A DNA stretch of 12,130 nucleotides from Porphyromonadaceae bacterium UBA7087 (GTDB lineage Bacteria > Bacteroidota > Bacteroidia > Bacteroidales > Muribaculaceae), in NCBI GenBank assembly GCA_002493515.1, contig DKYZ01000119.1, forward strand, positions 1 through 12,130. The letters run 5' to 3'. Made by a program: the position numbers and the translations under genes. This document shows positions 1 to 7,310 of this stretch, piece after piece; the first letter of the stretch is position 1; each line of letters opens with the position of its first letter. Under the pieces are notes generated by a model. That model searched no databases and was not told the origin of the DNA. It saw only the letters and a list, made by a program, of their open reading frames with translations.

Positions 1-6
1 ACACAC

Positions 7-162
7 TCAGTGAAACACTACCTCGCGCCAGTATTGGTCGCGCAGCTCATCCCATTTCAATACCGTCGCTCCGAGAAAATCTCTTGTATATCCGTTCAGA
101 AGAGCCTCGGCTTCCCCCTCTTTTTTCTCTGACATAAGTCTGCCGTATTCATTCTCTATCAT
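7..162 (-). pseudogene. Displaced C-terminal end of the C69 dipeptidase (other frame)
   Basis: Fifty-one codons, from an ATG at 162-160 to a TGA at 9-7, continue the dipeptidase after a shift of one base. The encoded peptide contains LLNGYTRDFLGATVLKWDEL near its middle and ends DQYWREVVFH. The pattern of a helix, then a 'YT..F...T...W..L...W' segment, then a stop resembles the normal C-terminus of C69 dipeptidases as I recall them. The upstream frame ends CTT CCA TGA; one extra base at this point would join RELP directly to MIENEY. The upstream TGA and this ATG overlap as ATGA, so translation by reinitiation is conceivable. A one-base deletion (mutation or sequencing/assembly error) is the simplest explanation. 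Confidence 0.75.
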
Positions 163-1610
163 GGAAGTTCCCTCATCCCCTTTGCTATGAAATAGTCGCG
201 GGCCGGCTCCATGGTTTTTCTGCTGTCACCCCATCTTACCGTCGCAAGACGGTTCCCCTCGCGGAATCGCCATAGGGCAGAGTCGTCTCTCCTTCTGTGC
301 TGGCCACAGATCTCAAGAAGTTTCGGCAATTCCGTGTTGCCGGCGAATATCGGGAATCTCGGTGATTGCCCCGGATTGTCAAGACATATCCAGGCCACTC
401 CCCCCACTGCATCCGGAAGCCAGTCGCGACACTGGATTATAGTTGAATAGGCACACCAGGGAACGCTGACAGTCCTTATATTGTGCATCGTGCTGTCTCC
501 CATAGCCTCATATACGGCTATTTCGTCAGGACGCATCCACGGATTGGCAAAGTCGCTGACCATTCTGTCTGGCTTTTCGCTCTCCCCTTCCTTCTTGTCT
601 TTGTTTTTGACCATCAGACGTCCGCTCAGATTTTCAGGAGTCCCTTCATAATATGAGGCGAGAAGATGTGCCACATCCGCTACGGATACTTTCTTTTCTG
701 GTTTGACGCTCAGGGGAAGTTCGGTCATGGAGGCGTTGAAGCCCGCTTCGGGTGCCAGACTGCTCATGATATATAGTTCCCTGACGCTATAGTTCTTTGG
801 CTCGTTGAGATAATTGGTGCCGCTATAGGCTTTCCAGAATGAGAAATCCTCCTTGCCGTCCCATAGCCCCATCTCCTTTGCCACTTTCGTCACATTCTTC
901 GACGCCATATAGTTCATGGTGTCGGCAAGGTTGATTTTACCGATTCGGCTTATGTTGGCTGAGACGGCAATCTCGTCATCGGGTATTCTCTGCGCGGCCC
1001 ATACACCCCCTACCTTTTTAGGACCCTCTCCGAGCACCTCGAAAATCCATACCTCCCTGGGATCGGCGATAGTGAGGCACTCCCCGGAATCTCCGTAACC
1101 GTATTTCTCGATGAGCCTTCCCATCAGCTTTATCGCCTCTCGGGCAGTGGAGCAGCGTTCCAGTGCGATTCGCTGAAGCTCCTCGATCATAAACATCCCC
1201 TTCTCGTTGCGCATGGTGTCGCGTCCGGAGAAAGTGGTCTCCCCTATCGCGAGCTGTCTCTCATTGAGACAAGGGTAGGCGGTGTCGAGATAGCGGTAGG
1301 TGTGGCGTGCCTGTGGTATCTCCCCTTTTTTCTTCATCCCGTCGGTATCTCCGGGATATTCGGTATGCATCCTCCCTTCATAGACGGATGTTACCGTGTC
1401 GCGCTCATAGTCTTTCGACGGTTCCATTTTCATCCATGTGCGATACCACGAGTCGCAGGTATGGCTTGTCATCACAGAGCCGTCGGCAGAGGCTCCGCGC
1501 CCCACCATAATGCTTGTGCATGCGTCCGAGGGCGATTGTGCCCCACAGGTGAAACCGCTCAGACTGATTCCTATCGCGGTTGTGATAAATGCCTTATGAA
1601 ATCCTTTCAT
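159..1610 (-). CDS. Secreted C69-family (PepD-like) dipeptidase, 3' end frameshifted
   Basis: N-terminal-nucleophile dipeptidase of MEROPS family C69 (formerly U34), expected to cleave dipeptides outside the cytoplasm. From the ATG at 1610 the protein begins with Lys/His residues and a hydrophobic stretch (residues about 7-21), a plausible signal peptide. This is followed by the family motif DACTSIMVGRGASADGS. Cys31 in that motif is the expected catalytic nucleophile, exposed by removal of the leader. The ATG at 1610 is preferred over an in-frame TTG at 1646 because the TTG lies inside the likely -10-type promoter element. In this frame the protein is 483 residues and stops abruptly after ...AKGMRELP. 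The usual C-terminal helices of the family are encoded immediately downstream in another frame (7-162), so the full ancestral protein would be about 534 residues. The catalytic Cys is intact; whether the truncated product folds is unknown. It is divergent from uvrB and appears monocistronic within the window. Confidence 0.88.
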   Translation of the reverse strand: MKGFHKAFITTAIGISLSGFTCGAQSPSDACTSIMVGRGASADGSVMTSHTCDSWYRTWMKMEPSKDYERDTVTSVYEGRMHTEYPGDTDGMKKKGEIPQARHTYRYLDTAYPCLNERQLAIGETTFSGRDTMRNEKGMFMIEELQRIALERCSTAREAIKLMGRLIEKYGYGDSGECLTIADPREVWIFEVLGEGPKKVGGVWAAQRIPDDEIAVSANISRIGKINLADTMNYMASKNVTKVAKEMGLWDGKEDFSFWKAYSGTNYLNEPKNYSVRELYIMSSLAPEAGFNASMTELPLSVKPEKKVSVADVAHLLASYYEGTPENLSGRLMVKNKDKKEGESEKPDRMVSDFANPWMRPDEIAVYEAMGDSTMHNIRTVSVPWCAYSTIIQCRDWLPDAVGGVAWICLDNPGQSPRFPIFAGNTELPKLLEICGQHRRRDDSALWRFREGNRLATVRWGDSRKTMEPARDYFIAKGMRELP

Positions 1611-1643
1611 GATATTTTTGTTGGTTGTTTCTCTTTTGGTCTG

Positions 1644-1674
1644 CAAAAATACGGAATTTCATTGAGGTGACATA
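1644..1674 (-). promoter_or_regulatory. Probable Bacteroidota promoter of the C69 dipeptidase
   Basis: On the minus strand TATTTTTG (1651-1644) is an exact match to the Bacteroidota -7 element TAnnTTTG. A TATG at 1674-1671, 19 nt further upstream, matches the -33 TTTG element at three of four bases. Transcription would start around 1637, giving a leader of roughly 27 nt before the ATG at 1610. The leader is A-rich and has no Shine-Dalgarno sequence. This placement argues against the in-frame TTG at 1646 as a start. I see no equally convincing promoter for the divergent uvrB in the same 117-nt spacer. Confidence 0.55.
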
Positions 1675-1727
1675 TAATCCGGCTCTGAAATTTCGTTATT
1701 TAGTAATCTACCCCTTACAAACTGTAT

Positions 1728-3857
1728 ATGGACTTCCGTTTAACTTCTGAATATATGCCTACCGGCGACCAGCCGGAAGCGATCGCCGAGCTCTCCAAGG
1801 GAGTGGCCGACGGTGTGCCCCGGCAGACGCTTCTCGGCGTCACCGGGTCAGGAAAGACCTTCACCATGGCAAACGTCATACAGCAGGTGAAGCGTCCTAC
1901 CCTTATACTTTCCCACAACAAGACGCTTGCCGCGCAGCTCTATAGCGAGATGAAGACCTTCTTCCCGGAAAACTCCGTGCAGTATTTCGTAAGCTATTAC
2001 GATTATTATCAGCCGGAGGCATACATACCTTCTTCCGACAAATACATAGAGAAGGATCTGATGATCAACGACCAGATTGAGCGTCTGCGGCTATCCACGA
2101 CTGCAGCCCTGCTTTCCGGGCGCCGCGATGTGGTGGTGGTGTCAAGCGTGTCGTGTATATATGGTATGGGTAATCCCGAGGATTTCCAGCAAAGCGTGGT
2201 AAACATCAAGGTAGGGGGCAGAATTTCCCGAAATGCGTTCCTTCGCCGGCTCGTGGATTCTCTATATTCGCGCACAGAGACAGAGCTTGGCGCCGGTCAG
2301 TTCAAGGTCAAGGGGGATACGGTGGATATTATGTTGTCGTTTGAGGAAATCCGTCTCCGTGTGATTTTCTGGGGCGACGAGATTGAGAAAATCCAGACTG
2401 TAGATCCCCAGACAGGAATCGTGCTGACTGATCTCGAGGGTTTCAATATCTATCCCGCCAATCTTTTTGTGGCTTCAAAGGAGCGCACGGCTGATGCGGT
2501 CAGCCAGATAGCAGTGGACCTCGGTTCACAGTGTGATTTCTTTATGAGCGAGGGTAAGATACTGGAAGCTGAGAGACTCAAGGAACGTGTTACTTACGAC
2601 CTGGAGATGATAAAGGAATTGGGGCATTGCAGCGGCATCGAGAACTATTCGAGATATTTCGACGGACGTGAGCCTGGAATGCGTCCTTTCTGCCTGCTCG
2701 ACTACTTCCCGAAAGATTTCCTGACAATCATAGACGAGAGCCATGTGACGCTCCCTCAGATAAGGGGTATGTATGGCGGTGATCTCTCGCGAAAGATGAA
2801 TCTTGTGGAGTATGGTTTCAGGCTTCCTGCCGCAATCGACAACCGCCCCCTTAAATTCGATGAGTTCGAACGCCTTACCCCTCAGTGTATATATGTCAGC
2901 GCCACTCCGGGCGATTATGAGTTGCAGCAGACAGAGGGCGTGTTCACAGAGCAGGTGATCCGGCCTACCGGACTTCTTGACCCTGAGATAGAGGTGCGTC
3001 CCACAATGAATCAGATCGATGACCTCATGGAGGAGATTCGTCTGCGTATGGAGGCCGACGAGCGTACTCTCGTCACGACACTCACAAAACGCATGGCGGA
3101 GGAACTCGACCAGCATCTGAGGAAATGGGGTGTACGCAGCGCTTACATACACAGCGACGTCGACACTCTTGAGAGGATAAAGATTCTCGAGGATCTCAGG
3201 GTGGGCGTGTATGATGTCCTTATAGGGGTGAATCTGCTGCGTGAGGGACTTGATCTTCCGCAGGTCAGTCTTGTGGCGATTCTCGATGCCGACAAAGAGG
3301 GTTTCCTTCGCAATCACCGCTCGCTGACCCAGACTGCCGGAAGAGCGGCCCGAAATATCCACGGGAAAGTGATTATGTATGCCGACAAGATTACGGCCTC
3401 GATGCAGATGACTATTGACGAGACTGCGAGACGACGGGAGAAGCAGATGGCGTATAATGAGAAAAACGGCATTACGCCGACACCGATTGTGAAGAAATCA
3501 AAGGCTTACGACCTTATCGAATTGTATGGCGGGGCTGAGGATGACAATAATAAGCCTACACGTCAAGGAAAGAACTCGCCTGCAATATCGGCTAAAAAGA
3601 CTGAGCAGAAGAGGCCGCGTCCTTATATCGAGGAAGAGCACGCCTCTACAGTCGCAGCCGATCCGGTAACTGAATATATGAGCGATGCCGATCTGAAGGC
3701 ACGCGTTGAACGTCTCACTGCCGATATGCTCGCGGCTTCGAGGAGAACCGATTTCATAGAGGCTGCCCAGATTCGCGACGAGCTTCTCATAGTAAAAGGA
3801 ATTCTGGAAGCGCGAAGCGAAATGCCGGCAGAGAATATTGAGGATACTGATAAATGA
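1728..3857 (+). CDS. uvrB: UvrABC system protein B (excinuclease subunit B)
   Basis: DNA damage-verification helicase/ATPase of nucleotide excision repair. It is loaded by UvrA onto lesions and recruits UvrC for incision. All hallmarks are visible in the 709 residues: Walker A GVTGSGKT (37-44); the beta-hairpin start YYDYYQPEAYIP (90-101), which inserts between the DNA strands; the Walker B-type DESH box (336-339); helicase motif VI QTAGRAARN (535-543); and a C-terminal UVR domain (about 656-694, containing FIEAAQIRDEL) that contacts UvrC. E. coli UvrB is 673 residues. The extra length here lies in a charged, low-complexity linker before the UVR domain (about 600-650) and a short acidic tail. 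It is the first gene of a probable operon and overlaps the next start by 4 nt (ATGA at 3854-3857). No SOS/LexA-type box was recognised upstream. The ATG start gives the canonical N-terminus and needs no alternative. Confidence 0.98.
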   Translation: MDFRLTSEYMPTGDQPEAIAELSKGVADGVPRQTLLGVTGSGKTFTMANVIQQVKRPTLILSHNKTLAAQLYSEMKTFFPENSVQYFVSYYDYYQPEAYIPSSDKYIEKDLMINDQIERLRLSTTAALLSGRRDVVVVSSVSCIYGMGNPEDFQQSVVNIKVGGRISRNAFLRRLVDSLYSRTETELGAGQFKVKGDTVDIMLSFEEIRLRVIFWGDEIEKIQTVDPQTGIVLTDLEGFNIYPANLFVASKERTADAVSQIAVDLGSQCDFFMSEGKILEAERLKERVTYDLEMIKELGHCSGIENYSRYFDGREPGMRPFCLLDYFPKDFLTIIDESHVTLPQIRGMYGGDLSRKMNLVEYGFRLPAAIDNRPLKFDEFERLTPQCIYVSATPGDYELQQTEGVFTEQVIRPTGLLDPEIEVRPTMNQIDDLMEEIRLRMEADERTLVTTLTKRMAEELDQHLRKWGVRSAYIHSDVDTLERIKILEDLRVGVYDVLIGVNLLREGLDLPQVSLVAILDADKEGFLRNHRSLTQTAGRAARNIHGKVIMYADKITASMQMTIDETARRREKQMAYNEKNGITPTPIVKKSKAYDLIELYGGAEDDNNKPTRQGKNSPAISAKKTEQKRPRPYIEEEHASTVAADPVTEYMSDADLKARVERLTADMLAASRRTDFIEAAQIRDELLIVKGILEARSEMPAENIEDTDK

Positions 3858-5788
3858 CAACAACCGATAAATCTGAAAAAAATCCAGTTCTCCCCTTTCT
3901 TCCTACCACAAGGGATGAGATTCAGCGTCTCGGATGGGATTGTCCGGACGTAATCCTTTTCTCGGGGGATGCCTATGTGGACCATCCCTCGTTCGCTGCG
4001 GCTGTTATCGGGCGTACTCTCCAGGCTGCCGGTTACAGGGTGGCTATAGTCCCGCAGCCGAACTGGCGCGATGACCTTCGTGATTTCAGGAAGCTCGGCG
4101 CCCCGAGACTCTTTTTCGGAGTATCTGCCGGCGCGATGGACTCCATGGTCAACCATTATACGGCTAACCGGCGTCTTCGTCATGATGACGCCTATACCCC
4201 CGGAGGCAGACACGGCATGAGGCCGGACTATCCTACGATAGTATATTCTGAAATATTGAAGAGACTTTATCCCGATGTCCCTGTTGTGGCCGGAGGAATA
4301 GAGGCGTCCCTGAGAAGAGTGGCTCATTATGATTACTGGCAAGACAGGTTAAGGCCCTCTATTCTGGCTGATGCCTCCGCCGACATGATAATATACGGCA
4401 TGGGAGAGAAATCTGTAGTCGAGATTGCGCGCCGTCTCGATTCCGGCGAGGCGTTGTCGGATATGACTGATATTCCACAGACGGTTTTCTTTTCGGATAA
4501 TCCTCCTGCTGAAGGTGACCTGATATTGCATAGTTTTGAGGATTGCCTCAAAGACAAAAGGAAACAGGCAGAGAATTTCAGACATGTGGAGGAGGAGTCC
4601 AACCGTTTTGAGGGAAGGGTAATGTGGCAGTCTACCCATGGGAAGTGGATACGTATCAACAGGATGTGGCCGCCCATGGCCCCGGGTGAGATAGATGCGT
4701 CGTTTGATCTTCCCTATCAACGGACGCCGCATCCGCGTTATCGCGGAAAGACAATACCTGCATATGAGATGATCAGACACTCGATAAACATGCATCGCGG
4801 CTGTTTTGGCGGATGTGCTTTCTGCACGATTTCCGCCCATCAGGGCAAGTTCATTGCCTCGCGCTCTAAGGAGTCGATTCTGAGGGAGGCTCGCCAGGTG
4901 ACGCGGATGGAGGATTTCAAGGGTTATATATCAGATCTCGGGGGGCCCTCCGCCAACATGTACGGCATGGGGGGCCGCGACAAGTCGATATGCGCTAAAT
5001 GTCTCCGGCCCTCTTGCCTTCATCCCAGGCCATGTCCAAATCTCGACAACAATCATAAGCCGCTCCTCGATATATACCATGCCGTCGACAGCCTTCCGGG
5101 GATAAAGAAATCGTTTATCGGAAGCGGCATCAGATATGACCTTGCGATGGCGGACTCGAAAGATGCTTCTGTTAACGGAGTGAACCGCACTTATCTCAAG
5201 GAGCTTATCCGCTCCCACGTGAGCGGGCGTCTCAAAGTGGCTCCGGAACATACGTCCTCAAGGGTGCTCGACTGTATGCGTAAGCCAGAATTTGAGCTGT
5301 TCAGGAAATTCAAGCGTATATTCGACGAGACAAACCGTGAGGCCGGTCTGCGTCAGCAGTTGATACCTTATTTCATATCCTCCCATCCGGCATGCCGTGA
5401 AGAGGATATGGCTGAGCTCGCGGCCATAACGAAAGATCTGGATTTTCATCTGGAGCAGGTGCAGGATTTCACACCTACCCCCATGACGCTTGCCACAGAA
5501 ATTTACTATACCGGAATACATCCCTACACAGGGGAAAAGGTCTTTACCGCTCGCACAGAACGTGAGAAGCTTGCTCAACGGCAGTTCTTCTTCTGGTATA
5601 AGCCTGAGGAGCGTCATGCGATAGAGTGTGAGCTTAGGAAGATGCATCGTCCGGACCTTATTGAGAGGCTCTATGGCCGCGGAGGAAGTTTCAGGGCACC
5701 CAGCGGCCCTCGTCCTCTGAATTCTGGAAAGACAAATTCGCGGAATGGCTCCGGACCGGAATCGTCACGCCGTAAGAAAAGAAGATAA
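3854..5788 (+). CDS. ygiQ: YgiQ-family radical SAM protein (function unknown)
   Basis: Radical S-adenosylmethionine enzyme of the YgiQ (UPF0313) family; to my knowledge its substrate is not established. The 644-residue protein begins with the family's N-terminal domain (PTTRDEIQRLGWDCPDVILFSGDAYVDHPSF region, residues 17-48, continuing to about 300). The SAM-binding iron-sulfur motif CxxxCxxC follows, in RGCFGGCAFC (Cys317, Cys321, Cys324). A second cysteine cluster (Cys380, Cys383, Cys388, Cys394) ends near His401 and could hold another metal centre. The DLGGPSANMYG segment just before it is strongly family-typical. The C-terminal ~35 residues are basic and low in complexity (ending RRKKRR). 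The start codon overlaps the uvrB stop as ATGA, which points to translational coupling. The MATE gene follows 22 nt downstream. Family assignment is secure; any link to DNA repair is only positional. Confidence 0.95.
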   Translation: MTTTDKSEKNPVLPFLPTTRDEIQRLGWDCPDVILFSGDAYVDHPSFAAAVIGRTLQAAGYRVAIVPQPNWRDDLRDFRKLGAPRLFFGVSAGAMDSMVNHYTANRRLRHDDAYTPGGRHGMRPDYPTIVYSEILKRLYPDVPVVAGGIEASLRRVAHYDYWQDRLRPSILADASADMIIYGMGEKSVVEIARRLDSGEALSDMTDIPQTVFFSDNPPAEGDLILHSFEDCLKDKRKQAENFRHVEEESNRFEGRVMWQSTHGKWIRINRMWPPMAPGEIDASFDLPYQRTPHPRYRGKTIPAYEMIRHSINMHRGCFGGCAFCTISAHQGKFIASRSKESILREARQVTRMEDFKGYISDLGGPSANMYGMGGRDKSICAKCLRPSCLHPRPCPNLDNNHKPLLDIYHAVDSLPGIKKSFIGSGIRYDLAMADSKDASVNGVNRTYLKELIRSHVSGRLKVAPEHTSSRVLDCMRKPEFELFRKFKRIFDETNREAGLRQQLIPYFISSHPACREEDMAELAAITKDLDFHLEQVQDFTPTPMTLATEIYYTGIHPYTGEKVFTARTEREKLAQRQFFFWYKPEERHAIECELRKMHRPDLIERLYGRGGSFRAPSGPRPLNSGKTNSRNGSGPESSRRKKRR

Positions 5789-5810
5789 TGTAGTTAAACG
5801 TGGTTTGTCT

Positions 5811-7208
5811 ATGTCGACACAGTCTTTATTGACAAATCTTCGCGAAGGCGCTGATATGGGATGGAGGTCGCAGGCCTCGTTGACCATGCGTCTTGGAGCT
5901 CCTGCGGTCCTTGCGCAACTTTCCTCTTTCGCCATGCAGTTTATAGACGCCTCGATGGTAGGCCATCTCGGGGCGTTGCCGTCTGCCGCAGTCGGCCTCA
6001 TGGGGTCGTCTACCTGGTTGCTGACAGGCTTGTTGACTGTGGCTGCGATGGGATTCTCGGTTCAGGTGGCTCATCTTATAGGTGGCGGAAGACACTCGGA
6101 GGCACGTCCGCTTTTTCGACAGTCGATATCGGCTGTGCTTTTGTTCAGCGTTATAGTCGCGCTGTTTGGCGCCTCTATAAGCGGCCACCTGCCCGTTTGG
6201 CTTGGAGGAGGTGACGAGATTGCTCACGATTCTTCGGTATATTTTCTTGTTTATTCGCTGTTTCTTCCTGCCTTGCAGATGCATGTGCTGGCGGGATGCA
6301 TGCTGCGGTGTGGCGGCGACATGAAGACTCCGAGCCTGGTGAGCGTTGTCATGTGCCTGATGGATGTGATACTGAATTTCTTTCTTATTTTTCCGGGGCG
6401 GGAATTGTCGATATCTCCAGGTGTGGATTTATATATACCCGGAGCTGGACTCGGAGTGCTCGGCGCCGCGCTCGGCACCGGCGTGGCGGAACTTCTTTCT
6501 GGAGCCTTTCTTCTATGGTATGCGGCGAGGCGTTCCGATATGTTGTCGCTGAAGGGAATTGGCGGGCGTCTGATTCCTGACGCAGCTGTTCTCAGAAAGG
6601 CTCTGCGTATATCCCTCCCCATGGGCGGCGAGAAGATAATGTTTTGCAGCGCATATATAATGCTGACGGCCATTGTGGCTCCCCTCGGGGTTGACGCCAT
6701 AGCTGCGAATGCACTTGCCGTTACTGCGGAGAGCCTATGCTACATGCCTGGCTTCGGAATCGGCGAGGCGGCCACCACTCTCGTCGGGCAGGCGATTGGC
6801 GCTGGCAGGCGTGATGTGGCAAGACGTCTTGCCTGGATGAATGTCGGGCTCGGCGTGACTGCCATGACCATCTCCGGAGCTGCGATGTATCTGTTTGCTC
6901 CCTTCATAATGTCGCTTATGACCAATGTGGACTCAATTGCTTCCCTCGGGGTGATGTGTCTGAGGATGGAGGCCTTTGCGGAGCCGATGTACGCGGCCTC
7001 GATTGTGGCCTACGGCGTTTTTGTCGGTGCCGGCAAGACTTTGGTGCCCTCTCTTATGAATCTTGGCAGCATATGGATTGTCCGGATACCCCTGGCGGCA
7101 TGGCTTGCCACCCAGATGGGACTGAGGGGCGTATGGCTCGCCATGGTGCTTGAACTTTGTTTCCGGGGCGTCGTTTTCCTGTGGAGACTTGCCAGAACAT
7201 CGTTTTAA
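5811..7208 (+). CDS. MATE-family multidrug/Na+(H+) antiporter
   Basis: Inner-membrane efflux transporter of the MATE family (NorM/DinF type), which exports cationic or organic compounds in exchange for Na+ or H+. From the ATG at 5811 it has 465 residues, a typical MATE length. The sequence is highly hydrophobic and consistent with 12 membrane segments in two homologous halves. The first half starts with LTMRLGAPAVLAQLSSFAMQ and FIDASMVGHLGA; the second starts near residue 265 with LRISLPMGGEKIMF and contains the MATE-typical GQAIGAG (326-332). An upstream in-frame ATG (5745) would add 22 hydrophilic residues and overlap ygiQ by 44 nt. I prefer 5811, which leaves 22 nt after the ygiQ stop and starts close to the conserved region. 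Probably the last gene of the uvrB-ygiQ-MATE unit. The substrate cannot be predicted from the sequence. Confidence 0.93.
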   Translation: MSTQSLLTNLREGADMGWRSQASLTMRLGAPAVLAQLSSFAMQFIDASMVGHLGALPSAAVGLMGSSTWLLTGLLTVAAMGFSVQVAHLIGGGRHSEARPLFRQSISAVLLFSVIVALFGASISGHLPVWLGGGDEIAHDSSVYFLVYSLFLPALQMHVLAGCMLRCGGDMKTPSLVSVVMCLMDVILNFFLIFPGRELSISPGVDLYIPGAGLGVLGAALGTGVAELLSGAFLLWYAARRSDMLSLKGIGGRLIPDAAVLRKALRISLPMGGEKIMFCSAYIMLTAIVAPLGVDAIAANALAVTAESLCYMPGFGIGEAATTLVGQAIGAGRRDVARRLAWMNVGLGVTAMTISGAAMYLFAPFIMSLMTNVDSIASLGVMCLRMEAFAEPMYAASIVAYGVFVGAGKTLVPSLMNLGSIWIVRIPLAAWLATQMGLRGVWLAMVLELCFRGVVFLWRLARTSF

Positions 7209-7240
7209 GCTCATCTAATTCATTTTTATCGCGGTGGCAT

Positions 7241-7271
7241 TTTGTCATATGACGATTTCTTCTTACCTTAG
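7241..7271 (+). promoter_or_regulatory. Bacteroidota promoter for the S9 peptidase, with overlapping palindrome
   Basis: TTTG at 7241-7244 (-33 element), a 19-nt spacer, then TACCTTAG at 7264-7271, which differs from the -7 consensus TAnnTTTG at one base. The predicted transcription start near 7277 gives a leader of about 34 nt. That leader is A/T-rich and lacks a Shine-Dalgarno site, typical of strongly expressed Bacteroidota genes. A perfect 10-bp palindrome GTCATATGAC (7244-7253) begins at the last base of the -33 element and could be an operator, although a palindrome of that length is common by chance. No convincing terminator for the upstream MATE gene was found in the spacer. Confidence 0.6.
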
Positions 7272-7310
7272 CGCAATCAATTCAACCATAAACAAAATTT
7301 TAAATCTAAG

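Noticed and set aside
155..170. Programmed ribosomal frameshift in the dipeptidase gene
   Set aside because: No slippery heptamer is present; a -1 shift would be required, with poor re-pairing at CTT CCA, and no downstream stimulatory structure was noticed. Mutation or sequencing error is simpler.
1611..1646. In-frame TTG start extending the dipeptidase by 12 residues
   Set aside because: The TTG is part of the exact TAnnTTTG promoter element, and the added residues are hydrophilic and precede a complete signal peptide that begins at the ATG at 1610.
1673..1678. TATAAT hexamer in the divergent spacer as a uvrB -10 box
   Set aside because: Bacteroidota primary sigma factors do not use this consensus, no -35 element stands at a proper distance, and A/T-rich hexamers are common by chance.
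2526..3362. Long minus-strand open frame (278 codons) inside uvrB
   Set aside because: It is fully antisense to conserved UvrB motifs, shows no recognisable domain and is explained by codon bias of the plus strand.
3623..4342. Minus-strand open frame across the uvrB-ygiQ junction
   Set aside because: Antisense to two secure genes, and its translation resembles no protein family.
5745..5810. Upstream ATG for the MATE transporter overlapping ygiQ by 44 nt
   Set aside because: The added 22 residues are charged and unlike MATE N-termini; the ATG at 5811 sits just after the ygiQ stop and gives a normal length.
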